Counted from the stretch's first letter, positions 6,848-13,993 are shown. The stretch is DNA of 14,740 bases from Clostridiales bacterium (GCA_012511425.1 JAAZGC010000077.1:1-14740), one strand, 5' to 3'. A program made the numbers and translations. Notes: generated from the letters alone by a model not told the origin.

Positions 6848-8674
6848 TTATTCATCAGTAGTTATGTAAGCTTTCGCAGTAAAATCGCCGCTGAGCTCTC
6901 CGAATGAGGCGATTACATTACCTTCCGGAACCGGAAGCTCGGGCGAATCAGCAAATCGGTGCATAACGGTAAGCTTTTCTTTGCCCAATACCCGCTCAAC
7001 AATTTGGTATCCTTCGGGGTGCAGGTAAGAATGAGCCGTCGTTTCGATCCTGGTTGTTTTTCCGTCTCGGATTATATAAGCCGCCTTTCTGTAGAAAGCT
7101 ATGGCTTCGCGAACAAGATCCATCTGTGCATCAGAAAGTCCCGGAACATTGCCGCTGATGCACATCCTTCCGAGGAAGGTATTTGTAAGTGAATAGACGG
7201 TGCGTTCGGGCGTATCCGAAGCCTGCAGCACGCACCAGACTTGCGATTGCTCGAGGCGCATTACCCTGTGAAGGTTAGCCGCAATAATCGGTATCGAAGT
7301 ACATTCATGAGCATCGGAGAAGCTGCCCTGAGAGCATATTTCCATAAATGAAGGTTCGAGACGGTGTCCGCCGCTTGCACAGTTTTCTATCACGATTCCC
7401 GGTATTTCGCGGGCTATTTTTTTGAAGAACTCCTGTGAAGCCGCAACTTTTCGTCTCAGTCCCTCTCCGGCGCTTTCATAGCCGTCACAACCGGGACCGA
7501 TTGTTTCGTTGTAATCTATTTTAACGTAACCAAAACCATTTTCACGAAGCAGATTTATTACCCGTTCGGTAAGATATTCGACTACTGAAGGATCTTCCAT
7601 ATCCCAGAATTTTCGGACACCGGCGAGAATAGGATATCCGTCGCGTTTTAAGAACTTATCCGAAAAAGTATTCCAAGCTTTTGAATTCTGCCCCACAGTT
7701 TCAAGCTCAAACCATAGACCGGGAATCATTCCGTTTTCCCTGATACAGTCAGCAGCTTCTTTAATCCCGCAGGGGAACATATTGCGGTTGGGAATCCAGT
7801 CGCCGGTTGAGCTGCTCCAATCGGCTTTATCTTTATACCATCCTGCATCTATTACAAAATATCCTATGCCGAGAGGGGCAATCTTTTCTGCAATTTTCTT
7901 TATGTTGTCGTATGTAGGATTGCCCCAGGTAGTGCACCACTCGTTGAAAACAACCGGCATTTCGCGGTCTGCGGGGGCAATGTTCGGCTTTTGAGCTTTG
8001 ATGAGCTTATCGTATAAATCATATAGATTGTCAGCTTCGGCGACCAATGCTCTTGGGGAGACATAGCTCTCGCCCGGTTTTAATTCCTTTGACCAGGCGC
8101 CGAAATCTCTGTCAGCCATTCCTCCGACAAGGCGGTAACTGTCTTCAAAGCAGATCACTTCCATCTGCCAAGAAGACGGAGCGTATAAAATTGCGCCGAC
8201 ACAGCGGCCGGTTTTACTGTCTTCAAGCGCAGCCATGGGAAAATAGCTTTTAACCGGCATTGATCCGACAGAACCGAATTTCAAAGCCCTTATACCGTGC
8301 GCCGACCAGGATTTTTCAAGATTAAGCTCGATTAAATTGTCGCGTTTGAGTCGTCCTTCGGCACTCCAGTAAGAACCAAGACGACATAACGTATCGGCTT
8401 CGATACTATGCAGCGCGAAGCTTGCAAGCATATCGAGAACAACGGTTTTGCTTCCGTCGTTCCTGACCTCCGTTTTAACTTCAGTTGCTTCTCCCGCCGT
8501 TTTTCGCCTTTGTGTAATTGTAAGTCCATGATTTGATGACCAGACTGTTGTATCTTCGGAATCAGATACAAGTTTAAGACTCCTTGTGGTTTCAGTCTGA
8601 CAATTTGTCATGCCGCTGGTATAGCCGCCGTGATGAGCATCGCCGCGTATATAAAGCTCAACATAATGTTTCAT
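6848..8674 (-). CDS. GH36-type alpha-galactosidase-like glycoside hydrolase
   Basis: This is a predicted retaining alpha-galactosidase or alpha-N-acetylgalactosaminidase, 608 residues, with no signal peptide and therefore probably cytoplasmic. The start at 8674 has a perfect AGGAGG 5 bases before it; a longer frame from 8743 would run into the preceding gene. After an N-terminal beta-rich domain (to about residue 250), the barrel shows VFNEWCTTWGNPT, YFVIDAGWY, DWIPNRNMFPCGI and GLWFELE. The nucleophile motif is KIDYNE (D387), then IENCASGGHR, and the acid/base region is SDAHE (D454). The usual clan motif SDNTD is altered to SDAHE, so substrate specificity is open. It follows the URO-D-like gene by 14 bases, with its ribosome binding site in that gap, so the two form an operon. 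The opposite operon also encodes a glycosidase, pointing to a shared glycan. Confidence 0.85.
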   Translation of the reverse strand: MKHYVELYIRGDAHHGGYTSGMTNCQTETTRSLKLVSDSEDTTVWSSNHGLTITQRRKTAGEATEVKTEVRNDGSKTVVLDMLASFALHSIEADTLCRLGSYWSAEGRLKRDNLIELNLEKSWSAHGIRALKFGSVGSMPVKSYFPMAALEDSKTGRCVGAILYAPSSWQMEVICFEDSYRLVGGMADRDFGAWSKELKPGESYVSPRALVAEADNLYDLYDKLIKAQKPNIAPADREMPVVFNEWCTTWGNPTYDNIKKIAEKIAPLGIGYFVIDAGWYKDKADWSSSTGDWIPNRNMFPCGIKEAADCIRENGMIPGLWFELETVGQNSKAWNTFSDKFLKRDGYPILAGVRKFWDMEDPSVVEYLTERVINLLRENGFGYVKIDYNETIGPGCDGYESAGEGLRRKVAASQEFFKKIAREIPGIVIENCASGGHRLEPSFMEICSQGSFSDAHECTSIPIIAANLHRVMRLEQSQVWCVLQASDTPERTVYSLTNTFLGRMCISGNVPGLSDAQMDLVREAIAFYRKAAYIIRDGKTTRIETTAHSYLHPEGYQIVERVLGKEKLTVMHRFADSPELPVPEGNVIASFGELSGDFTAKAYITTDE

Positions 8675-8688
8675 AATTGCCTCCTGTT

Positions 8689-9759
8689 TTATCTGGCATT
8701 CAATAGTTGTTCCGCTGCTTTTCGGTCGTTTGCGGAAAACCAAAATCTTGCATAAGGCGAACCGTGCAGTGTATTCAGTATTGAAAAAAATTCCGAAAAA
8801 CCATCAATTAACATGATGCATTTTCCGCTTTCGATAATTTTGCGGTAAACATCGATCCAGTGGTCTCCGCTCGGCTTTCCGGCGCCGTAAACCCATTGAA
8901 CAGCCCGGAGTTTTTCAAGCGAAAGAATGTAATCTAAATGAGGGAGCTGTCCGACACCGTCAAGATGATAAATTGTATGCCCGAGTTTTTCGGTATCGCG
9001 CTTGAGAGTCGGAAGCACAAACTCAGAAAACATTTTGGGACTTATCATATAAGAAAAATCACACTGAAGGATATATGACGGAACCGACGAGAGCAGGCCC
9101 GACCAATCTGTATAGCCTTCCTGGGGCGAAAGAACCTCGGCAAAATCATTGTATGCCGCATACCAGGCGCTCTCGATCTCGTCTATCAGCCTAAATACTT
9201 CATCCGGTTCATCGATCAAAGCGCAAAGCAGCCGCTCGCTGCCTATAAGCGACGCTGTAACATCGAGAACCCCTCCTAAATCAGGCATACCCATCATGAC
9301 ACTGCCGTCCCAGCGCTCTATGCCGGCTTTGTATATTGCTTTAATGCGTTCCGCCCATGGATGTGCCGGATTATATTCGGCATGGATTTCAGAAATAGGC
9401 TTCTCGTCATTTCCGTCAGGAGGGAAGAACCAGACTCGCCCGGTCGAATTATCTGCTTTTCCTCCGCAGAAAGCAGTCAGTACACCGGGTCCGAAACCGG
9501 TAAAATCAACCGAAGGAAAACCGTCGCCGATAAATTCACATGTTGAAAGCTGCCGGTCAAGTATCTCGATAACCTCTTCCGGTGAACGTGTAAAATCCCC
9601 GCAATTCTCCTGAGTTATCGGGTTTTCAAACGGCTTATCGGAAGGATAGGCGTCATAAAGAGTTATTGAGAGCAGCGGTCTGTCAAGCCTGCCTTCAAAC
9701 CAACTGTCGTGTGTTTCACGAACCTGCTGCATTCGTGACCTGTCAAAATGAACCGCCAT
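8689..9759 (-). CDS. Uroporphyrinogen decarboxylase-fold (URO-D-like) protein
   Basis: This 356-residue protein resembles the URO-D/corrinoid methyltransferase superfamily (HemE, MtaA, MtbA). It is unlikely to be true HemE, because I see none of the usual heme-biosynthesis signature and it lies in a glycosidase operon. Visible landmarks are the N-terminal segment RPLLSITLYD, SVDFTGFGPG, MMGMPDLGG, the region CDFSYMISPKMFSEFVLPTL and the central YHLDGVGQLPHLD. Methyltransferase members normally carry a zinc-binding H-x-C at that last place; here it is H265-x-D267. The start at 9759 has GGGAGG 6–7 bases upstream and a strong promoter about 30 bases upstream. Its function is unknown. A role with methylated or modified sugars is only a guess from context. 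Confidence 0.7.
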   Translation of the reverse strand: MAVHFDRSRMQQVRETHDSWFEGRLDRPLLSITLYDAYPSDKPFENPITQENCGDFTRSPEEVIEILDRQLSTCEFIGDGFPSVDFTGFGPGVLTAFCGGKADNSTGRVWFFPPDGNDEKPISEIHAEYNPAHPWAERIKAIYKAGIERWDGSVMMGMPDLGGVLDVTASLIGSERLLCALIDEPDEVFRLIDEIESAWYAAYNDFAEVLSPQEGYTDWSGLLSSVPSYILQCDFSYMISPKMFSEFVLPTLKRDTEKLGHTIYHLDGVGQLPHLDYILSLEKLRAVQWVYGAGKPSGDHWIDVYRKIIESGKCIMLIDGFSEFFSILNTLHGSPYARFWFSANDRKAAEQLLNAR

Positions 9760-9788
9760 AAGAAACCTCCCAACAACTTGTTTTTATG

Positions 9789-9817
9789 ATAATACCATAG
9801 AGAACGGAGCGTGTCAA
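9789..9817 (-). promoter_or_regulatory. Strong sigma-A promoter of the URO-D-like–GH36 operon
   Basis: On the - strand a perfect -35 box TTGACA (9817–9812) is separated by exactly 17 bases from the -10 box TATTAT (9794–9789). The expected start of transcription is near 9782, giving a leader of about 23 bases with a strong GGGAGG. No clear operator palindrome overlaps it, so regulation may be by a partner site elsewhere or the operon may be expressed constitutively. Confidence 0.85.
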
Positions 9818-9856
9818 GAGTTTTTTCATTTCTACAGGAATATATTAAATAAAAAC

Positions 9857-10669
9857 TTATAGTTCTAAAATTCCACAGACCCGGCATAGTTCGAGCACGC
9901 CTCGCCAGGCAATCTCTTGTGCGCAGATTCCTCCTGCGAGAGCAACTTCATCTTTAAGAGCGGGATCTGCATTGCCTACGCATCCGCAAACAAATCCTTT
10001 TGAGCCGTCAAGCATTGAGCTGTCGTTCATACTGTCTCCGCAAGCAAGAACCTGCTCTGGTGAGTAACCGAGCAATTCGGCGAATTTCGCAAGAACATTT
10101 CCTTTTCCGCCGGACTGATGGATCATTGAAACGAGATTGTTGTTCCGGTGAATTTCGGCTTCACTGAATCCTGCTTCTTCCGCAAATTCTTTCATCATTT
10201 CAACAGCCTTATCGGCGCTTTCGTTGCAGTCGGCGTGGAATTCAAAAGCATAATTTCCGAACAGATAGAAATTGCGTACATTTATCCCGGCTTTTTTGAT
10301 ATCAGCAAGCCACTTATTGATATAGAGACTTACTCGGTCGCACATGACATACAATTTTTCTTCCATAATTCGGTTCCATTCATTAGCTTCGGCGAGTGCT
10401 TTTTGCGGGATTTTATCGATTACCGAATCACTGAAATGAATGTATGCTTCACGCCCGATCACAAAAGAAGGGAAGGGACCCCAGGGAACATCCAAATTGC
10501 GAAAGGCTTCTTTAACTGAATCCAGCGGCCTGCCTGATACTATACCCGCCTGCCCGCCGCGCATAATAAAGCCGTTCATGAATTCAATAAGCTCTTTGCC
10601 GATTCTTTCCGAGCCGGGTGTGTGATCGATAAGTGTCCAGTCAAAGTCCATTCCTATTATTTTTATCAT
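9857..10669 (-). CDS. Cof-type HAD-superfamily phosphatase
   Basis: This is a predicted cytoplasmic, magnesium-dependent phosphatase of the HAD class IIB (Cof/sucrose-phosphatase-like) group, 270 residues. Motif I is DFDWT with D8 as nucleophile and D10 as acid/base; the residue after D10 is tryptophan where glycine is usual. Motif II is the serine in GIVSGRP, motif III the lysine in SGGKGNVLAKF, and motif IV is GDSMND (residues 211–216). The large insert between motifs II and III is the C2 cap expected for this class. The start at 10669 has GGGAGAG upstream, formed from the end of the SRAP gene, and only 3 bases separate the two genes. The substrate is likely a sugar or small-metabolite phosphate, but the sequence does not name it. 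No terminator follows, so transcripts may continue into the URO-D-like gene. Confidence 0.9.
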   Translation of the reverse strand: MIKIIGMDFDWTLIDHTPGSERIGKELIEFMNGFIMRGGQAGIVSGRPLDSVKEAFRNLDVPWGPFPSFVIGREAYIHFSDSVIDKIPQKALAEANEWNRIMEEKLYVMCDRVSLYINKWLADIKKAGINVRNFYLFGNYAFEFHADCNESADKAVEMMKEFAEEAGFSEAEIHRNNNLVSMIHQSGGKGNVLAKFAELLGYSPEQVLACGDSMNDSSMLDGSKGFVCGCVGNADPALKDEVALAGGICAQEIAWRGVLELCRVCGILEL

Positions 10670-10672
10670 AAA

Positions 10673-11362
10673 TTACTCTCCCGCTGCCATGCAGCTGACG
10701 TCAGGAATTGCGCAATGCAAAACATCAAGATATCCTGTGCCGGGGGATAGCCAGTTTAAGAGCATTTTTCTAGTAAGAATAAGCGGCATCCGATTATGCA
10801 CCGAAACGGCAGAATTGTTTGCATCCCCGGTTATTATGGAGAACTTGCTTTCGTCTTTATCGCGTCTTATAAGACCTGCCATATAAAGAACGGTGTCATC
10901 GGGATTTGAGAAAAAGTATTTCTGTTTCTTCTGATATTTAGGCAGTATGCCGGTCTCGCCGAAAAGATTCATCTGCACCGCAGGCTTGTCTTCGCCGGTA
11001 TCAACTATTCCCCATTCGAAATATCCCGATGCCGGTACGGCACATCGTCCCGAATCAAGCAGCTTTGAAAAGACAGGACTTCTCATAACATTTTCACGGC
11101 GAGAGTTTATTATAAGACCGGCGCCGGAAAGCGAATAATCCCGGCGGGGGAGACCCCACCGGGATATTTCAGCCTTTATCTCAGCTTTAGTATAATCTGC
11201 ACTGTCGCCGTACCATCCGGTTACAACGGGAACCCGGGCGGAGGGAAATATCTCTCCGCCGGAAAAGTCGCTGTCGGGGTCAAATCTGGTGCCGAAAGAA
11301 GCAAGATAGAGAAGCTCGCGAAGCTCGTCTTCTTCAGTCAGATAAAGGTATCTGCCGCACAT
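10673..11362 (-). CDS. SRAP/YedK-HMCES family DNA–protein crosslink repair protein
   Basis: Proteins of this family bind abasic sites in single-stranded DNA and form a covalent thiazolidine link through the N-terminal cysteine, shielding the lesion. The 229-residue product begins MCGRY, so C2 becomes the N-terminal nucleophile after methionine removal. The other active-site residues are present: N86 in INSRRE, E116 in GYFEW and H189 in VHNRMP. AEISRWGLPRR and GRCAVPASGYFEW are typical. The ATG shares one base with the stop codon of the binding-lipoprotein gene (UGAUG), and only a weak ribosome binding site precedes it, so its translation is probably tied to that gene. In other bacteria this family often sits alone or near SOS genes, so being locked to a sugar-binding protein is unusual. 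The family call is firm. Confidence 0.93.
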   Translation of the reverse strand: MCGRYLYLTEEDELRELLYLASFGTRFDPDSDFSGGEIFPSARVPVVTGWYGDSADYTKAEIKAEISRWGLPRRDYSLSGAGLIINSRRENVMRSPVFSKLLDSGRCAVPASGYFEWGIVDTGEDKPAVQMNLFGETGILPKYQKKQKYFFSNPDDTVLYMAGLIRRDKDESKFSIITGDANNSAVSVHNRMPLILTRKMLLNWLSPGTGYLDVLHCAIPDVSCMAAGE

Positions 11363-12852
11363 CAGGCGTTCTCTTCAAATGATTCAAGCGTTTTGTCGAT
11401 GGCGGTCTGGATTTTTTCACTCTTCTTTGCAAGTTCTGATGCGATATCGGTGGAATTCTTCGAAATGAGACCGGGCAGAATATCGGCAATACCGCCGAAG
11501 TTATATGCCAGTCCGAGATCATAGACACGCTCGCCGATGATAATATCAAGCTGCTGCACCGATTCATCATCGCGGAGATATTTGCCGGTCAGAGCCTTGT
11601 CGTAATATGCCGGCCTGAGCACTTCGGTAGATTTTGCCGCAAGTGCTTCGAGGATAATACCGGTACGCTCAACATCACCCGAGCTCTTGGGAACGGCGAC
11701 ATAAGAACCGACGGTCCATACGACGTTTGCATACTTATCCTGATCTTCCGAATACTTCGGAACGGGAACTATACCGAAAGCGGTTTCGAGGTTGCGCAGA
11801 CGAATAACGATCTGAAGGTTGGTGATCCAGAAAAGTCCGCGGCTTTCCTCGAACATCTGCGTTGTCCAGAGATGATATCCGAGATTTCCGTAATTATGGT
11901 AGTTAAGAGAGAATACCTTGTCATTCATTATTCTGGAGATTATATCAATAATGGAAACGGTTTTCTCGGAACTTCCGAGACCGATCTGAGGAATGTCATT
12001 TTCATCCTTGGATATCAGTCTGTCACCGGAACCGAGGTACATGGCGTTGAAGTTTTCATTCTGCGTAAGGTTCGCATAGCAGTCATACGCACTCTGTTTT
12101 CCGTCGCCGTCAAGGTCCTGATAAATATTGGAATAAGTAGTATAATAGTTATCATAGGTCCACTTGTTTTCGGCTACGAGATCGTAAGGACTGGGAACGC
12201 CGTAAGATTTGATCATCTCCTTGTTAAACATCGTACACCAGGTGGCGTCGTTGTTGAGATATGAAATATCCGAACCGACAAAATAAAGGCGCTTCATTAT
12301 CGATAAATCTTCAATCGACCGCTGATCCCACCAGCTCTTGGTGAAATCAACATATTGAAGGTCATGCATATCGATAAAGAAACCGGAAGCAGCAAGAGAA
12401 CCGCAGTCACCGAATGCCGGCATAACTATGTCATAAGCATTATCGCCGGCCTGTACACTCTTTTTGGTGTCATTAGAGGGGCTGCCAGACTGGAATTCTT
12501 TAATGACAATGTTAAATTGATCTTCAACTTCGCGATTGCGTCCGTAGATAGCGTCGTTCAAAACCTCTCCGTTCTCGGCTTCGGTCCAGATAGACATTTC
12601 GCCCCATTCGTTATAAGCGGAAACTGCCTTTGTTAGAATGGTAAAGTTTGCTCCGCCATAGTCTTTTTCGGGAAGCTTCGGATCAAAGGGATTTTCGGGA
12701 GCTGTCTCTTCCGCAGCTAAGGTTGTGTCAGCCGCATCTGTGTTTGCGGGGGCTGAAGATTTGTCAGCGCCGCAAGCAGCCGTTACTATCGGTGCGAGGC
12801 ATAAGACAGCCGCAAGAAAAACCATACTCAACTTTTTAAAAGGTTTGATCAA
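11362..12852 (-). CDS. Extracellular solute-binding lipoprotein (ABC sugar-uptake type)
   Basis: This is predicted to be the membrane-anchored substrate-binding protein of an ABC importer, probably for an oligosaccharide. The start is the TTG at 12852 (496 residues), chosen because AAAGAGGTG ends 6 bases before it and because a proper signal peptide then begins at residue 1. A further upstream ATG at 12930 has no ribosome binding site. The N-terminus is IKPFKKLS, then a hydrophobic stretch (residues 10–22), then the lipobox VTAAC with C27 as the lipidated cysteine. A Ser/Ala/Thr-rich linker follows to about residue 50. The mature part has segments usual in large Clostridial sugar-binding proteins, such as GEVLNDAIYGRNREVEDQFNI and GIVPVPKYSEDQDKYANVVW. 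No permease genes are in the window. It is the first gene of the SRAP–HAD operon. Confidence 0.85.
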   Translation of the reverse strand: MIKPFKKLSMVFLAAVLCLAPIVTAACGADKSSAPANTDAADTTLAAEETAPENPFDPKLPEKDYGGANFTILTKAVSAYNEWGEMSIWTEAENGEVLNDAIYGRNREVEDQFNIVIKEFQSGSPSNDTKKSVQAGDNAYDIVMPAFGDCGSLAASGFFIDMHDLQYVDFTKSWWDQRSIEDLSIMKRLYFVGSDISYLNNDATWCTMFNKEMIKSYGVPSPYDLVAENKWTYDNYYTTYSNIYQDLDGDGKQSAYDCYANLTQNENFNAMYLGSGDRLISKDENDIPQIGLGSSEKTVSIIDIISRIMNDKVFSLNYHNYGNLGYHLWTTQMFEESRGLFWITNLQIVIRLRNLETAFGIVPVPKYSEDQDKYANVVWTVGSYVAVPKSSGDVERTGIILEALAAKSTEVLRPAYYDKALTGKYLRDDESVQQLDIIIGERVYDLGLAYNFGGIADILPGLISKNSTDIASELAKKSEKIQTAIDKTLESFEENA

Positions 12853-12858
12853 GTAAAA

Positions 12859-12867
12859 CACCTCTTT
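12859..12867 (-). promoter_or_regulatory. Ribosome binding site deciding the TTG start of the lipoprotein
   Basis: AAAGAGGTG on the - strand lies 6 bases before the TTG codon at 12852–12850. It is the only good site in the leader and fixes the start so that the signal peptide and lipobox are in normal positions. Confidence 0.75.
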
Positions 12868-12988
12868 CAAAATAAAAAATATGAAATATGCCGCTGTTCG
12901 AATGATTATTAACGGAAACAATGTTTTCATACAAAGTATTCGATAATTTCAGTAATTTACAGCAGGCAGTAATCATAATGTCTGCATT

Positions 12989-13017
12989 ATTATAACATCA
13001 ATATGTTATATATTCAA
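12989..13017 (-). promoter_or_regulatory. Promoter of the lipoprotein–SRAP–HAD operon
   Basis: On the - strand the -35 box TTGAAT (13017–13012) and the perfect -10 box TATAAT (12994–12989) are exactly 17 bases apart. The transcript would begin near 12982, leaving an untranslated leader of about 130 bases before the TTG start. Confidence 0.75.
12991..13010. promoter_or_regulatory. Candidate operator: perfect inverted repeat inside the promoter
   Basis: Arms TATAACAT and ATGTTATA are perfectly complementary around a 4-base centre CAAT. The 20-base site fills the spacer between the -35 and -10 boxes and overlaps the -10 box. This is where a repressor would block RNA polymerase, so the operon is probably induced by its substrate. 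The binding factor is not encoded in this window. Confidence 0.55.
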
Positions 13018-13131
13018 TAATACTAAGCAATATTTCAGAAAATCAACAATTATCGGCAGTAATATTTTATCGAAAATGGTAAAATAAATCCAAGTTAACT
13101 AATATTGTCGAAATATACCGGATATATTCAT

Positions 13132-13158
13132 CGGCTTAAAATTTGAAGCCGTTTTTTT
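13132..13158 (+). terminator. Intrinsic terminator with no gene before it
   Basis: A perfect 6-bp stem (CGGCTT with AAGCCG) around an 8-base loop is followed by seven T residues, so it acts on the + strand. No + strand protein gene lies between uxaA and this site. It therefore ends either a small RNA or a leader transcript in front of the gene at 13208, where it would be an attenuator. Confidence 0.75.
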
Positions 13159-13207
13159 AAGAGTGTATTGACTGTCTTATCTTTTTCCTGTTCGTACGTA
13201 TTTTTGC

Positions 13208-13873
13208 ATGTATGGTTATTTTATGTTTGAAAATGTCAATTTTGAAAAGGTCGTTGTTGCAGTCAGTTTTATTTTATCTCATTTGTCATGGATAGCTGTC
13301 TATGCAGTTATACTTTTACTGATTCTCGTTCTTCCGAAATATATTATTTCCGCTGCTCGCAGTATTTTGTTTCATTTGCTTTTTTATATTATTACTCCGG
13401 CATTCTGCTTTATTTACGGTTTCAAGCTTTCAATCAAAAGATTCCCGTTCGCCTCATTCTTCGGATTATCAAGAAAGTGCGACATCTGCATAACCGACCG
13501 TGAAAGAGTTTATCGGATTCATATTCTGAGCCTGATTAATCCTTTCAGAACAGCTGTGACCATTTCGCCTGACGGATTGTGCCTCACATATGTCAGCTCG
13601 GCATCATTAAGGAAACGGGTTTCGGAAGAAGGTTCTTTTTTGCTTTCGAGCGGTGAATTGCTCGGATACAGCCGGGATAAGCGTGTAAAACTCCCCCTAC
13701 TCGAAAAAGAAAACAATAGCGATATAAAAGAAGTAATACTCGTCTGTCCCAAACCGCTGCTTATCGGCAGCACCGGCAGTTACGGCGAGCTGTACGGCAT
13801 TGAAGAAATCAACGGGGTTTTGTGGGGCTGCTATCGCGACTTTTTTAAATATCTCAGACGAACTGCAAAATAA
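13208..13873 (+). CDS. Unrecognised two-TM-segment protein
   Basis: I do not recognise this 221-residue protein. Its N-terminus has a long hydrophobic stretch (about residues 15–44) and a second one (about 52–73). They are followed by a mainly soluble C-terminal domain of about 145 residues rich in charged and beta-forming segments (TAVTISPDGLCLTYVS, EVILVCPKPLLIGSTGSYGELYGIEEING). The soluble part is therefore likely anchored at the membrane. No good ribosome binding site precedes either the ATG at 13208 or the in-frame ATG at 13223, so the exact start is uncertain. Base use matches the neighbours except for the T-rich membrane part. It is oriented with the DUF5685 gene downstream, 133 bases away, but that gene has its own promoter. 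Confidence 0.7.
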   Translation: MYGYFMFENVNFEKVVVAVSFILSHLSWIAVYAVILLLILVLPKYIISAARSILFHLLFYIITPAFCFIYGFKLSIKRFPFASFFGLSRKCDICITDRERVYRIHILSLINPFRTAVTISPDGLCLTYVSSASLRKRVSEEGSFLLSSGELLGYSRDKRVKLPLLEKENNSDIKEVILVCPKPLLIGSTGSYGELYGIEEINGVLWGCYRDFFKYLRRTAK

Positions 13874-13960
13874 ATACACTATCATGTCCGTAAAATATTC
13901 TGTCAAACATTAATAATATAAAAAATTTACAAAAAACCGTCTATGACCGTAGCGCTTGCG

Positions 13961-13969
13961 TGATATAAT
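13961..13969 (+). promoter_or_regulatory. Extended -10 promoter of the DUF5685 gene
   Basis: TG at 13961–13962, one base, then a perfect TATAAT at 13964–13969 form an extended -10 element. The best -35 match (ATGACC) is at an unfavourable distance of 15 bases, which extended -10 promoters tolerate. The start of transcription would be near 13976, about 30 bases before the TTG start codon. Confidence 0.65.
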
Positions 13970-13993
13970 ATCGGTATACCATATCAGATTTGC

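Larger units (their letters stand above)
12853..13207. other. AT-rich divergent intergenic region
   Basis: This 355-base gap separates the lipoprotein operon (leftward) from the membrane-protein gene (rightward). It holds the leftward promoter and operator, about 130 bases of leader, and an unpaired rightward terminator at 13132–13158. The heptamer CAGTAAT occurs three times (12950, 12967, 13057), the last two as part of a longer shared GGCAGTAAT. I see no convincing rightward promoter and no tRNA-like fold. Confidence 0.6.

Noticed and set aside
8675..8743. Longer N-terminus for the GH36 gene overlapping the URO-D-like gene
   Set aside because: A perfect AGGAGG sits 5 bases before the ATG at 8674, inside the supposed extension.
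9149..9613. A 154-codon open frame on the + strand opposite the URO-D-like gene
   Set aside because: It is antisense to a well-supported gene, serine- and proline-rich in the manner of shadow frames, with no ribosome binding site or family resemblance.
12853..12930. Longer N-terminus for the lipoprotein from an ATG at 12930
   Set aside because: No ribosome binding site precedes it, and it would put a second hydrophobic segment before a normal signal peptide.
12950..13063. Three copies of CAGTAAT as a possible repeat array
   Set aside because: The spacing is irregular (17 and 90 bases) and the unit is short and AT-rich, so it is not a CRISPR or iteron array; noted only in the intergenic entry.
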